A stretch of 64,000 nt of DNA, from contig DAONSX010000001.1 of the NCBI GenBank assembly GCA_035411425.1, positions 124,001-188,000 of the forward strand, written 5' to 3'. This stretch comes from TTA-H9 sp002071415. Lineage in GTDB: Bacteria; Bacteroidota; Bacteroidia; Bacteroidales; TTA-H9. The notes beneath the pieces were generated by a model. That model did no database searches. It saw only the letters and a list, made by a program, of their open reading frames with translations, and was not told where the DNA came from. The translations under genes were made by a program, and so were the position numbers. Shown one piece after another: positions 25,098-34,013 of this stretch. The first letter of the stretch is position 1; every line of letters starts with the position of its first letter.

Positions 25098-27266
25098 ATG
25101 AAGCAAAGATTTTTCATTATCGCTTTTCTTCTGGGATTCTTTTTCATTACTTCAAAGGCTCAGGAACCTGCTGAGGTTGTGGTATCTCAACAGAAAATCA
25201 CTGAAAATGGCATGACTTTCTGGCTGCATACCGTCGAAGCCGGTCAAACACTTTACCGGATTTCACTTGCTTATAAGGTGCCAATTAGTGATATTCTTCA
25301 ATATAACCCCGAAGCAGCCAAAGTATTGAAAACAGGGCAACAATTGAAGATTCCTGCGACGCCTTCAGAAATTAGCCCTTACACGAATATTGATTTTATA
25401 TATCATGTAACCAAAGCAGGCGAAACCTTGCAAAGTATATCGAACATTTATAGCGTTCCCATCGAAACCATCCAAAAATTGAACCCCGGTATTGGTAAAG
25501 ACAAACTTCCTGCGGATCAGGTAATCAAAATTCCCCTCGATTATTCAGCATTGCTGAAAAATCAGCCAATTCCCGATACGTCAAGGAGAACCTCTAAAGG
25601 AGGTTTTCTTACCTATACAGTAAAAGAAAAAGAAACATTATATGCCATCAGCCGGAAATTTGGAGTAACTATTGCTGATATCATCGAATGGAATCCTCAG
25701 GTGAAGGAAGGACTCAAGGCAGGTGAGGAGATATTGATTGGGAAGCCAGGCATAAAGCCTCAGGAAAGAGGATTCATTGAGTATAAGATACAGAAACACG
25801 AAAGTCTTTATGGAATCGCCCGTAAAAACCGCATCAGTATAGATTCGTTGAAAATGTTTAACCAGGGCCTTACCGAAAATATCAAAGAAGGACAAATTAT
25901 CCTCATTCCTAAACGAAGAGCAGCTTCTTATATTACTCATGTGGCCGAACCGAAGGAAAATTTACAAAAAATTGCCGACAAATATGAAGTAGGAGAGGAG
26001 GAGCTTAAAAAAGCCAATCCTCACATCGATAAAAAAATTGAAGAAAATGCTCCTATCAAAATTCCTATCCAGTCCGAAAACAAGAAAGAACATGAAATGG
26101 CTCAGCTTCCTGCCGAAACCGAAAATATTGCATCAACATCATTGTGCAATCCCGATTATAAATTCAAACACGAGGAATTTAAAATTGCCATCATTGTCCC
26201 TTTCATGCTGAATACTCCCTTGAATGTTCGTAGCCAGAGCTCAGCTTATGGTAAAAAGCCAGGTGAATCACCCTTGTTCAAGTATCTGCCATTTTACGAA
26301 GGTGCTCTTCTGGCTCTTGATTCACTCAAGAAGATAGGTTTTAATGCAAAAGTGTATGTGTACGATCTGGGAAACGATATGAGTGGAACCCATAGGTTAT
26401 TGCAAAAACCCGAGATGAAATCCATGGATTTGATAATTAGCCTGGCTTTCAGCAAGAATTTCGAGCTAATTGCCGACTTTGCAAAACGCCATAAAATTCC
26501 TACTATCAATGCTATATCTAAAAGAGATGAAATATTGTCGAACAACGAATACATCATTAAGCCTTATCCATCCGAAGATTTTCAGGCCGAAGCAGTTGCC
26601 CAATTCTTAAGCTCGAGGCCTGGTAAACAAAACATCATCATTCTGCGCAACAATAAAAATTTATACACGAATACCATCGATAAACTCCTCACAATGCTCG
26701 ATCAGCATCTCCAAGAAGGCCATTTTACCAAGGGAAGTCGAATACACTTTCTCAACGATAGTGTAACAAAAGTTAAATCAGCTATCAAGCCGGGTTATTC
26801 CAATTATTTGATCGTACTTTCAGAAAATGAAGCATTCAATATCAATCTTTTACGGAATCTGCGTACTTTGAACGATACCCTGAGATTTTCCCTCATCGGT
26901 ATGCCTTCGTGGGCCAATATGAAAAATGCTGAGATTTCTTCACTCATTCAGAATAATGTGCATTTTCTTTCTCCTTTTATGGTAGATTACTACGATGAAA
27001 AGGTTCAAGATTTTTTATATAAATACCGTGACCGTTACTTGGCCGAACCCAACGAACTCGCCTTTACTGGATTCGACATCACATGGTTTTTTTGCAATGC
27101 CTTGATGAATTATGGAAAAGATTTCCGCGAATGCCTACCTTATTTGCGTATATCCAACATTCAATCCAGTTATCGCTATAAATGGTTAAAACCAAATGGT
27201 TTGGTGAATACTTTCTGGAACATTTACCAATATATTGGCTACCGGCCTGTCATTGTCAACCTATAA
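25098..27266 (+). CDS. Secreted protein with five LysM repeats and a periplasmic-binding-like domain
   Basis: Envelope protein of 722 residues with a signal peptide (hydrophobic residues 5-18, ending SKAQ). Five LysM repeats follow between about residues 35 and 330: HTVEAGQTLYRISLAY, YHVTKAGETLQSISNIY, YTVKEKETLYAISRKF, YKIQKHESLYGIARKN and THVAEPKENLQKIADKY. They are expected to bind peptidoglycan. The C-terminal 380 residues look like a type I periplasmic ligand-binding fold (IAIIVPFMLNTP, FYEGALLALDSLKK, AFTGFDITWFF). This architecture is regularly found beside guaA in Bacteroidota. ATG at 25098 is chosen because the signal peptide starts there. Function unknown; perhaps cell-wall anchored sensing or amyloid-like assembly. 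Confidence 0.82.
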   Translation: MKQRFFIIAFLLGFFFITSKAQEPAEVVVSQQKITENGMTFWLHTVEAGQTLYRISLAYKVPISDILQYNPEAAKVLKTGQQLKIPATPSEISPYTNIDFIYHVTKAGETLQSISNIYSVPIETIQKLNPGIGKDKLPADQVIKIPLDYSALLKNQPIPDTSRRTSKGGFLTYTVKEKETLYAISRKFGVTIADIIEWNPQVKEGLKAGEEILIGKPGIKPQERGFIEYKIQKHESLYGIARKNRISIDSLKMFNQGLTENIKEGQIILIPKRRAASYITHVAEPKENLQKIADKYEVGEEELKKANPHIDKKIEENAPIKIPIQSENKKEHEMAQLPAETENIASTSLCNPDYKFKHEEFKIAIIVPFMLNTPLNVRSQSSAYGKKPGESPLFKYLPFYEGALLALDSLKKIGFNAKVYVYDLGNDMSGTHRLLQKPEMKSMDLIISLAFSKNFELIADFAKRHKIPTINAISKRDEILSNNEYIIKPYPSEDFQAEAVAQFLSSRPGKQNIIILRNNKNLYTNTIDKLLTMLDQHLQEGHFTKGSRIHFLNDSVTKVKSAIKPGYSNYLIVLSENEAFNINLLRNLRTLNDTLRFSLIGMPSWANMKNAEISSLIQNNVHFLSPFMVDYYDEKVQDFLYKYRDRYLAEPNELAFTGFDITWFFCNALMNYGKDFRECLPYLRISNIQSSYRYKWLKPNGLVNTFWNIYQYIGYRPVIVNL

Positions 27267-27303
27267 ATTTATTTTTTAGTCTATTTATTGAAAAGGCTAT
27301 TTA

Positions 27304-27311
27304 TACCTTTG
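27304..27311 (+). promoter_or_regulatory. -7 box of gcvT
   Basis: TACCTTTG followed by CA, a strong TAnnTTTG match, 57 bp before the gcvT ATG. Confidence 0.55.
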
Positions 27312-27368
27312 CATAACGTTTTCTTTTTTTTGTAAAATTCTATAAAACATATTAAAATATTTAAAAAC

Positions 27369-28478
27369 ATGAAAAATACTCCTTTTACAAAATTTCACAT
27401 TGCCTTAGGAGCAAAGATGGTGCCTTTTGCTGGTTATAATATGCCCATTCAATATGAAGGAGTTATATCCGAACATCTTACCGTAAGGAAAAGCGTAGGT
27501 GTTTTCGATGTATCTCACATGGGTGAGATATGGGTGAAAGGCCCTAAAGCTTTCGATCTGCTTCAGTATATTACTTCCAATGATGTTTCAAAACTTTACG
27601 ATGGCAAGATACAATATTCGTGCATGCCCAACGGAAGAGGTGGGATAGTGGATGATATTCTGGTTTACAGAATTACTGCAGAATCTTATCTTCTTGTGGT
27701 TAATGCAGCCAATATGGAGAAGGATTGGAATTGGATTACCCAGCATGCTTCAGATAGGGGTATGAAAATTGGAACTGATGTTTACAATGCTTCCGAAGAA
27801 ACCGGGCAGCTTGCCATACAAGGCCCACTGGCCATGAAATCCATGCAAAAACTCACCTCCGAATCCATTCTCGACATGGAATATTATTCATGGAAAAATC
27901 TTGAATTTGCCGGAGTGAAAAATATTTTGTTTTCTACAACAGGATATACTGGAAGTGGCGGATGTGAAATTTATATGCCCAACGAAGCAGCCGATACGAT
28001 TTGGAATGCCGTTTTCGAAGCAGGTAAGGAATTTGGGATAAAACCTATCGGCTTGGGAGCTCGCGACACTTTGAGACTCGAAATGGGATTTTGCCTATAT
28101 GGCAATGATATCGACGATACCACTTCCCCTCTGGAAGCTGGTCTGGGATGGATTACAAAATTTACCGATACAAAGAACTTCATCGATAAAGAATATCTCC
28201 TTCAGCAAAAGAAGGAAGGCGTGAAACGCAAATTAGTTGGTTTTGTATTGAAAGAAAAAGGAATTCCCCGTCAACATTACTCCATTTGTAACGCTGCCGG
28301 AAACAAAATCGGAGAAGTTACTTCTGGAACCATGTCGCCTTCGCTCAATATCCCAATCGGAATGGGCTATGTGCCTGCCGAATTATCCCAACCGGGAAGT
28401 GAGATTTTTATCGAAATCAGAGGAAAACTTATTAAGGCAGAAGTAGTAAAACTACCCTTTTATAAGGGAGAACAATAA
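27369..28478 (+). CDS. gcvT: Aminomethyltransferase (glycine cleavage T protein)
   Basis: Transfers the methylene group from aminomethyl-lipoyl H protein to tetrahydrofolate, releasing ammonia. It starts with TKFHIALGAKMVPFAGYNMPIQYEG and has the folate-site motifs VFDVSHMGEI, NDVSKL and GRGGIVDD. It continues with GYTGSGGCEIYMPN, LGARDTLRLEMG and the C-terminal IGEVTSGTMSPSL...GMGY. Length 369 residues is normal. gcvH and gcvP are not in the window, so the glycine cleavage genes are dispersed, as is usual in Bacteroidota. A hairpin follows the stop codon. Confidence 0.95.
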   Translation: MKNTPFTKFHIALGAKMVPFAGYNMPIQYEGVISEHLTVRKSVGVFDVSHMGEIWVKGPKAFDLLQYITSNDVSKLYDGKIQYSCMPNGRGGIVDDILVYRITAESYLLVVNAANMEKDWNWITQHASDRGMKIGTDVYNASEETGQLAIQGPLAMKSMQKLTSESILDMEYYSWKNLEFAGVKNILFSTTGYTGSGGCEIYMPNEAADTIWNAVFEAGKEFGIKPIGLGARDTLRLEMGFCLYGNDIDDTTSPLEAGLGWITKFTDTKNFIDKEYLLQQKKEGVKRKLVGFVLKEKGIPRQHYSICNAAGNKIGEVTSGTMSPSLNIPIGMGYVPAELSQPGSEIFIEIRGKLIKAEVVKLPFYKGEQ

Positions 28479-28492
28479 ACCAGAATTTTAAA

Positions 28493-28516
28493 GAGCAAAA
28501 TAGCGTTTTTTTGCTC
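28493..28516 (+). terminator. Hairpin after gcvT
   Basis: GAGCAAAA and TTTTGCTC form a perfect stem around a TAGCG-TTT loop, with the T-run inside the right arm. It lies 15 bp after the gcvT stop and may act as a terminator, although no further U-tract follows. Confidence 0.35.
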
Positions 28517-28541
28517 TCATGTTTTCATTCATTATGTCACA

Positions 28542-29699
28542 ATGGCTAATTTCGATTCGATTATTCCACGAGAAGGTACCTCATGCGTGAAATATGATTT
28601 ACGCAATCAAGTTTTTGGTACCGAGGAGGTAGTACCAATGTGGGTAGCCGATATGGATTTTGCTACCCCCGAATTTATTTTGCAAGCCTTGCATCGGCGT
28701 TTGAATCATCCGTTATTGGGTTATTCTTTTCGAGCGCAAGAATTCAATGAAAGCCTTGCTAATTGGTTATTCCGCCGTCATGCCCTATCTATCGATCCCC
28801 AAATTGTGAGCTTTAGTCCAGGAGTAGTCACAGGCCTTATGGTTCTAACTCTGGCTTTTACCAATCCAGGTGATAAAATCATAGTTCAACCTCCTGTCTA
28901 TCCGCCATTTTTCGAAGTTCCCAGAGCTCACGAACGAATTGTCATAAACAATCCATTGAAATTCGATGGGGAAAGATATTCGATGGATTTCGATGACTTG
29001 CGCGAAAAAGCCCCAGGCGTCAGAATGCTTATCCTGTCGAATCCACATAATCCTGTTGGACGTGCATGGGAGAGACGAGAATTAGAACAGCTTTCCGAGA
29101 TTTGTATACAAAACGATATCATGATTGTTTCGGACGAGATTCATTCCGATATTATATTTCCGGGCTATCGCCATACTCCCTTACTCTCGCTGGACAAGGA
29201 GATTGGCATGCGTTCTGCTAGCTGCTTTGCACCCAGCAAGACTTTCAATATAGCCGGACTCTCCACCAGTGCCATTTTGATCCCTGATCCTCAAAAACGC
29301 AAAATTTACAACGACACCCTCGAACGCTTCCATTTGCAAATGGGAAACCTTTTAGGGAATATTGCATTCGAAGCTGCATACAACCAAGGCGAAGACTGGC
29401 TCGAAGAATTACTCGATTATCTTCATCAATCGGTGAGGATAGCAACACATTACTTCGAAGAACATCTTTCACCCATTCACCTCGTACAACCCGAAGCTAC
29501 CTATTTGCTGTGGCTCGATTTTCGGGGTCTTCATATTCCTGACGATGAACTTCATGCACACCTGATTCATAAGGCTCATCTAGGATTAAACCGGGGAGAA
29601 GAATTCGGAATCGAAGGGAAAGGATTTATGCGCATGAATATTGCCTGTCCACATGCAATTCTTGAAAAGGCTCTCGAAAGTTTAAAAAACATCTTATAA
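28542..29699 (+). CDS. MalY/PatB-type PLP-dependent C-S lyase / aminotransferase
   Basis: Fold-type I PLP enzyme of the cystathionine beta-lyase (PatB/MalY) group. It begins FDSIIPREGTSCVKYDLR, with the family-specific VPMWVADMDFATPEFI. It carries SFSPGVVTGL, LSNPHNPVGR, the aspartate VSDEIHSDIIFPG and the PLP lysine in APSKTFNIAGLSTS. The Arg for carboxylate binding lies in MRMNIACP. Length 385 residues is normal. It probably releases ammonia, pyruvate and a thiol from cystathionine or cysteine conjugates. Followed after 7 bp by the HAD phosphatase gene, so they are likely one unit. Confidence 0.88.
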   Translation: MANFDSIIPREGTSCVKYDLRNQVFGTEEVVPMWVADMDFATPEFILQALHRRLNHPLLGYSFRAQEFNESLANWLFRRHALSIDPQIVSFSPGVVTGLMVLTLAFTNPGDKIIVQPPVYPPFFEVPRAHERIVINNPLKFDGERYSMDFDDLREKAPGVRMLILSNPHNPVGRAWERRELEQLSEICIQNDIMIVSDEIHSDIIFPGYRHTPLLSLDKEIGMRSASCFAPSKTFNIAGLSTSAILIPDPQKRKIYNDTLERFHLQMGNLLGNIAFEAAYNQGEDWLEELLDYLHQSVRIATHYFEEHLSPIHLVQPEATYLLWLDFRGLHIPDDELHAHLIHKAHLGLNRGEEFGIEGKGFMRMNIACPHAILEKALESLKNIL

Positions 29700-29706
29700 T
29701 AACAGA

Positions 29707-30387
29707 ATGAACTCATTTCAGGCAGCTATTTTCGACCTCGATGGCCTGTTGATCGATTCGGAACCCTTATGGGAAGAAGCCGAAATAAACGTATTTGCAC
29801 GTCTTGGGGTAAAAATTACTTCACAAATGTGCCAGAAGGTGAAAGGATTTCGTGTGGATGAAACAATTAGATTTTTTTGCCAGTGTACATCTTTTGATGC
29901 CCTCGACCCTGACTTGATCGAACAACAAATTATTTCCGAGGTAAAACGATCGATTTATGAAAAAGCCAGGGGTTTACCGGGTTGCGTATATATATTGCAT
30001 TTCTTCCAGTCGCGTGATATTCCTCTTGCTCTTGCTTCGGCTTCACCCTACGATATTATCGATCTGGCTCTAAGAAAATTGAGCATTCATCAGCACTTTA
30101 AAATCATTTATAGTGCCACGGAAGAAAAATATGGCAAACCTCATCCTGGAATATTTTTTACCACTGCTGAGCAATTGCAGGTTGAACCACAAAATTGTAT
30201 CGTATTCGAAGATGCGCTCAATGGCATCATTGCAGCCAAAGCTGCCAGAATGAAGGCAGTGGCCGTTCCTGCTGACCAAACCTCGATGGATTTGCGATTT
30301 GTGTTGGCCGATCTAATCCTCCCGTCCTTACTCCAATTCAAAGAAGATCATCTCGAATATTTGATAAACCCACATCATGGAGGATGA
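29707..30387 (+). CDS. HAD-superfamily sugar-phosphate phosphatase
   Basis: Haloacid dehalogenase-like hydrolase of the beta-phosphoglucomutase/YniC subgroup, 226 residues. Motif I is FDLDGLLIDSEPLWEEAE (Asp nucleophile and second Asp), motif II Ser is in LALASASP, motif III Lys in EEKYGKPHPGIF, and motif IV in IVFEDALNGIIAA. An alpha-helical cap domain lies between motifs I and II. Substrate is likely a small sugar phosphate such as 2-deoxyglucose 6-phosphate. It follows the MalY-type gene by 7 bp. Confidence 0.88.
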   Translation: MNSFQAAIFDLDGLLIDSEPLWEEAEINVFARLGVKITSQMCQKVKGFRVDETIRFFCQCTSFDALDPDLIEQQIISEVKRSIYEKARGLPGCVYILHFFQSRDIPLALASASPYDIIDLALRKLSIHQHFKIIYSATEEKYGKPHPGIFFTTAEQLQVEPQNCIVFEDALNGIIAAKAARMKAVAVPADQTSMDLRFVLADLILPSLLQFKEDHLEYLINPHHGG

Positions 30388-30480
30388 GTTTAATAAATCT
30401 TTAAGTTTTCTTTTAGAAAACATTTATTAACTGTATTTTAACTTGTTTTGCAGGCTGATTTCTCAAAGCCGTTTCATTCG

Positions 30481-32169
30481 ATGGTTATAAATATATTGTC
30501 TATCATCGGAGCCTTATGCTTGTTTCTATTCGGCATGAAGCTGATGAGCGAAGCTTTGCAGAAGATGGCCGGACAAAACCTGAGGAATTTTATTTCGGGT
30601 TTGGCTCAGAATCCCGTAAAGGGTGTGCTGTCTGGTCTGGTAATCACCGCAGCACTCCAATCCTCATCAGCTACTACGGTAATGATTATAGGATTATGTA
30701 CAGCAAATCTTTTGACTTTCCCTCAGGCATTTTCCCTTATCATGGGAGCAAATATCGGCACTACCCTCAAAGCTTGGATTATTGCATTCATTGGCTATAA
30801 TTTCGACCTTTCTCAATTTGCTCTACCTATCATTGCCTTATGTTTCATTCTACTATTTTCGAAAAAAGCTACCATTAGGGCCTTAGGAGAATTCTTCATG
30901 GGTTTTGCCCTTTTGTTTATGGGAATGAATTTTTTAATGATGCAAAGCCAAAGCCTAACTACTCATCCTGAATGGATTGGTTGGATACAATCTCACAATC
31001 ATCGGGGATTTAGCTCTATTCTTTTTTTTGTGACCATGGGTTTTGTATTGACTGCTGTTTTGCAATCTTCATCGGCTATGCTGGTGTTTACTTTTGCCCT
31101 GTGTGCTTCGGGAATCGTTGGTTATGAAAATGCTGCAGCTATGGTAATTGGCGAGAATGTAGGAACTACCATAACGGCTAATGCGGCGGCAATTGTGGGA
31201 AATTACAAGGCCAGACGTGCAGCACTTTCACATTTTTTGTTCAATGTTTCATTGATGATTTTAGCCCTTGCTTTTTTCCCTTTTATCATCCAAATGATGA
31301 CAAGTTTTACAAAAGGACTTACCGGACAGAATCCGTCCTCTGATTCTCAGTCCATTCCATTTGCTCTCTCAGCCTTCCATACGTTTTTGAACCTCATTAC
31401 TACGGCAATCTGGATCAATTTCATTCCTCAAATGTCGGCTATAGTAAATACTATTATTCCAGTAAAATATTCCACCCCATATCAAATAAGATATTTCAAT
31501 CCTTTCTTTATTTCGACTTCTGAGTTCAATCTTTTACACTTAAAGCATGAAATAGCTGTCTTAAGTTCTGAAGTAATAGAGCTTTTTCGCTTCGTAATCT
31601 CTTCGGTCGTCCCCGGAGATACTTCGAATCTGATTCAGCAAAATGAAGATGCTGAGCGTCTTTATCAGAAAATTCAATTCCACCACACTGAAATTTTAAA
31701 TTACATCCAAACCATTTCTTTCGATGAAATGAGTGCTGATGGACAGGTGCGTTACCGAACCATGCTCCTTACACTGGAAAATTTTCAGGTAATTGTAAAA
31801 GTCAACCAAAAATTGCTGCAAACGATACAGGAAAAATCGAAAGAAAAGATATGGTTCTCACCCAAACAACACAGAGACCTCATGGGCTTGTTAGATGAAG
31901 TAGATTCGGCCTTCCAATTGCTTGTCAATAACCTCAATGGAGAATATCATAAGGTAAATATTGCCGAATCTCAACTTATTGAAGAAAAAATCAATAAAAT
32001 GAGAGATAAAATCAAGGAAAAACTCCCAAGAAAAATTGAACAGGGAAAGATTAATCCTCTCTCGGTCGATTATTATAAATCTCTGGTCGATGCGGCCGAA
32101 AACTTAGGGGACCTTATGATGGAGATCAATCGGAAGTTGGCCGAATGTGGGAAGAAAACAATGCCATAA
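30481..32169 (+). CDS. Na+/phosphate cotransporter family protein with PhoU-like tail
   Basis: Inner-membrane NptA/PNaS-type sodium-dependent phosphate transporter. Two inverted halves each carry the QSSS signature (ALQSSSATTVMIIG and VLQSSSAMLVF), with GANIGTTLKAW and GENVGTTITAN repeats. After about eight helices the C-terminal 200 residues form helical bundles like PhoU (LKHEIAVLSSEVIELFRF and repeats of charged helices). The ATG at 30481 is preferred to the TTG at 30448 because the hydrophobic region starts with MVINILSIIGALCL. Length 562 residues. Not part of a visible pho operon. Confidence 0.88.
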   Translation: MVINILSIIGALCLFLFGMKLMSEALQKMAGQNLRNFISGLAQNPVKGVLSGLVITAALQSSSATTVMIIGLCTANLLTFPQAFSLIMGANIGTTLKAWIIAFIGYNFDLSQFALPIIALCFILLFSKKATIRALGEFFMGFALLFMGMNFLMMQSQSLTTHPEWIGWIQSHNHRGFSSILFFVTMGFVLTAVLQSSSAMLVFTFALCASGIVGYENAAAMVIGENVGTTITANAAAIVGNYKARRAALSHFLFNVSLMILALAFFPFIIQMMTSFTKGLTGQNPSSDSQSIPFALSAFHTFLNLITTAIWINFIPQMSAIVNTIIPVKYSTPYQIRYFNPFFISTSEFNLLHLKHEIAVLSSEVIELFRFVISSVVPGDTSNLIQQNEDAERLYQKIQFHHTEILNYIQTISFDEMSADGQVRYRTMLLTLENFQVIVKVNQKLLQTIQEKSKEKIWFSPKQHRDLMGLLDEVDSAFQLLVNNLNGEYHKVNIAESQLIEEKINKMRDKIKEKLPRKIEQGKINPLSVDYYKSLVDAAENLGDLMMEINRKLAECGKKTMP

Positions 32170-32181
32170 GACCTATTTTCA

Positions 32182-32189
32182 TAATTTTG
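32182..32189 (+). promoter_or_regulatory. -7 box of argS
   Basis: TAATTTTG matches TAnnTTTG, 20 bp before the argS start codon. Confidence 0.5.
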
Positions 32190-32208
32190 TCGCTCCAAGC
32201 TTTTATAC

Positions 32209-33987
32209 ATGTTTGCTCAACTTCTTGCTCAACAAACGGGCTATGCTATCGAAGCCCTATATCACCACATCGTTCAACCCAACCAAGTCCCCGTGAATAA
32301 AACAAAAAAAGAATTCACAGGAGATTTTACTATTATAACTTTCCCTTTTGCAAAAATCTCGAAAAAATCTCCCGAACTTACTGCTCGTGAAATCGGTGAA
32401 TGGCTTAAAAATGCTCTTCCCGAAATCGAAAGTTTCAACGTAATAAAAGGTTATCTCAATATTATTCTGAAAGATGATTTCTGGATGGAATTTCTCGATA
32501 AGAATTATCGAAATCACAGTTTTGGTTTAAATCCTCAAAAACAAGGGCAGGCACCAGTATTGATCGAATTCTCATCGCCCAATACCAATAAACCTCTTCA
32601 TCTTGGTCATATTCGGAACAATCTTTTGGGGCATTCGGTTGCCGAAATCCTCGAAGCTACGGGTTTGCCCGTAGTAAGAGTAAACCTGGTAAACGATCGC
32701 GGCATTCACGTATGCAAATCCATGCTGGCATGGAAAAAATGGAGTAATGGTGAAACTCCTGAATCCAGTGGCCTTAAAGGCGATCACCTGGTAGGTAATT
32801 ATTATGTTCTTTTCGAGAAAAAATATAAAGAAGAAGTTAATCAGCTGAAGGCAAACGGTTTGGACGAAGAAACGGCACTTCGCACGGCTCCATTAATGCT
32901 CGAAGCACAGGAAATGCTAAGAAAATGGGAAGCGGGAGATGCCGAAACGCATTCACTTTGGGAAATGATGAACTCTTGGGTGTATGAGGGCTTCAATGAA
33001 ACATATAAACGCCTGGGCATTTCATTCGATAAAATTTATTATGAATCGGAAACCTATTCTTTGGGAAAGAAAATTGTGGAAGAAGGATTTAAAGCAGGCG
33101 TTTTTTACCAAAAAGAAGATGGCTCGGTTTGGGTCGATTTAACTTCAGATAATTTAGACCATAAACTGCTCCTTCGCTCCGATGGTACTTCGGTTTACAT
33201 TACTCAAGACCTCGGCTGTGCTGAATTACGATATCAGGAATTCTCACCACAAAAAATGATTTATGTGGTTGGGAATGAGCAAAATTACCACTTCGAAGTT
33301 CTAAAACTCATCCTACAGCGTTTGGGCCGAACTTATGCCGACAAAATCTTCCATCTTTCTTATGGAATGGTAGATTTGCCTGAGGGAAAAATGAAATCTC
33401 GCGAAGGAACAGTGGTGGATGCCGACGATTTGATAGAGGAAATAATTTTGACTGCCCGGGAAATTACCCTCGAACTTGGAAAAGCAACCGACCTTGACGA
33501 ATATGAGGCTCATGAACTCTTCAGCATGATTGGTCTGGCTGCACTGAAATATTTTATTCTGAAGGTCGATCCTCGGAAGAATATCTTGTTCAATCCCACC
33601 GAATCGATCGATTTTGATGGGAATACCGGACCTTTTATCCAATATACTCATGCCCGCATCCGCTCGGTACTCCGAAAAGCCAATCCGTGGAGCTTTACTC
33701 CCCAAAAGAATATGACATTCTATGAAGAAGAAAAAGAAATCTTGAAGATTTTATATGATTTCCCTTCAGTAATCAAGCAATCGGCCAAAGAACTCGATCC
33801 CTCTCAAATAGCCAATTTTGCCTACGAACTAGCACGAAGTTACAATCAATTCTATCATAATTTGAGCATATTGCACGAACCCGATGAACAACGCATGCTT
33901 ACCCGTCTTGCTATTTCACAATTTACTGCCCAGGTTATTCGCATTAGCATGCATCTTCTGGGAATAGACGTCCCCGAACGAATGTAA
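32209..33987 (+). CDS. argS: Arginyl-tRNA synthetase
   Basis: Class I aminoacyl-tRNA synthetase charging tRNA-Arg. An N-terminal tRNA-recognition domain is followed by the catalytic site EFSSPNTNKPLHLGHIRNNLLG, where HLGH is the HIGH motif. The KMSKS loop is replaced by GKMKSREGTVVDADDL, as is common in this enzyme. The anticodon-binding domain ends at RISMHLLGIDVPERM, the usual conserved C-terminus. Length 592 residues is normal. A tRNA-Arg(ACG) gene lies 5 kb downstream. Convergent with the lipoprotein gene, 26 bp apart. Confidence 0.95.
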   Translation: MFAQLLAQQTGYAIEALYHHIVQPNQVPVNKTKKEFTGDFTIITFPFAKISKKSPELTAREIGEWLKNALPEIESFNVIKGYLNIILKDDFWMEFLDKNYRNHSFGLNPQKQGQAPVLIEFSSPNTNKPLHLGHIRNNLLGHSVAEILEATGLPVVRVNLVNDRGIHVCKSMLAWKKWSNGETPESSGLKGDHLVGNYYVLFEKKYKEEVNQLKANGLDEETALRTAPLMLEAQEMLRKWEAGDAETHSLWEMMNSWVYEGFNETYKRLGISFDKIYYESETYSLGKKIVEEGFKAGVFYQKEDGSVWVDLTSDNLDHKLLLRSDGTSVYITQDLGCAELRYQEFSPQKMIYVVGNEQNYHFEVLKLILQRLGRTYADKIFHLSYGMVDLPEGKMKSREGTVVDADDLIEEIILTAREITLELGKATDLDEYEAHELFSMIGLAALKYFILKVDPRKNILFNPTESIDFDGNTGPFIQYTHARIRSVLRKANPWSFTPQKNMTFYEEEKEILKILYDFPSVIKQSAKELDPSQIANFAYELARSYNQFYHNLSILHEPDEQRMLTRLAISQFTAQVIRISMHLLGIDVPERM

Positions 33988-34013
33988 TTCATCGAATAAT
34001 TAGCTCCTGATAA

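Noticed and set aside
33988..34013. GATAATTATC palindrome between convergent argS and lipoprotein genes
   Set aside because: Only 10 bp, AT-rich and without a T-run; too weak to call a bidirectional terminator.
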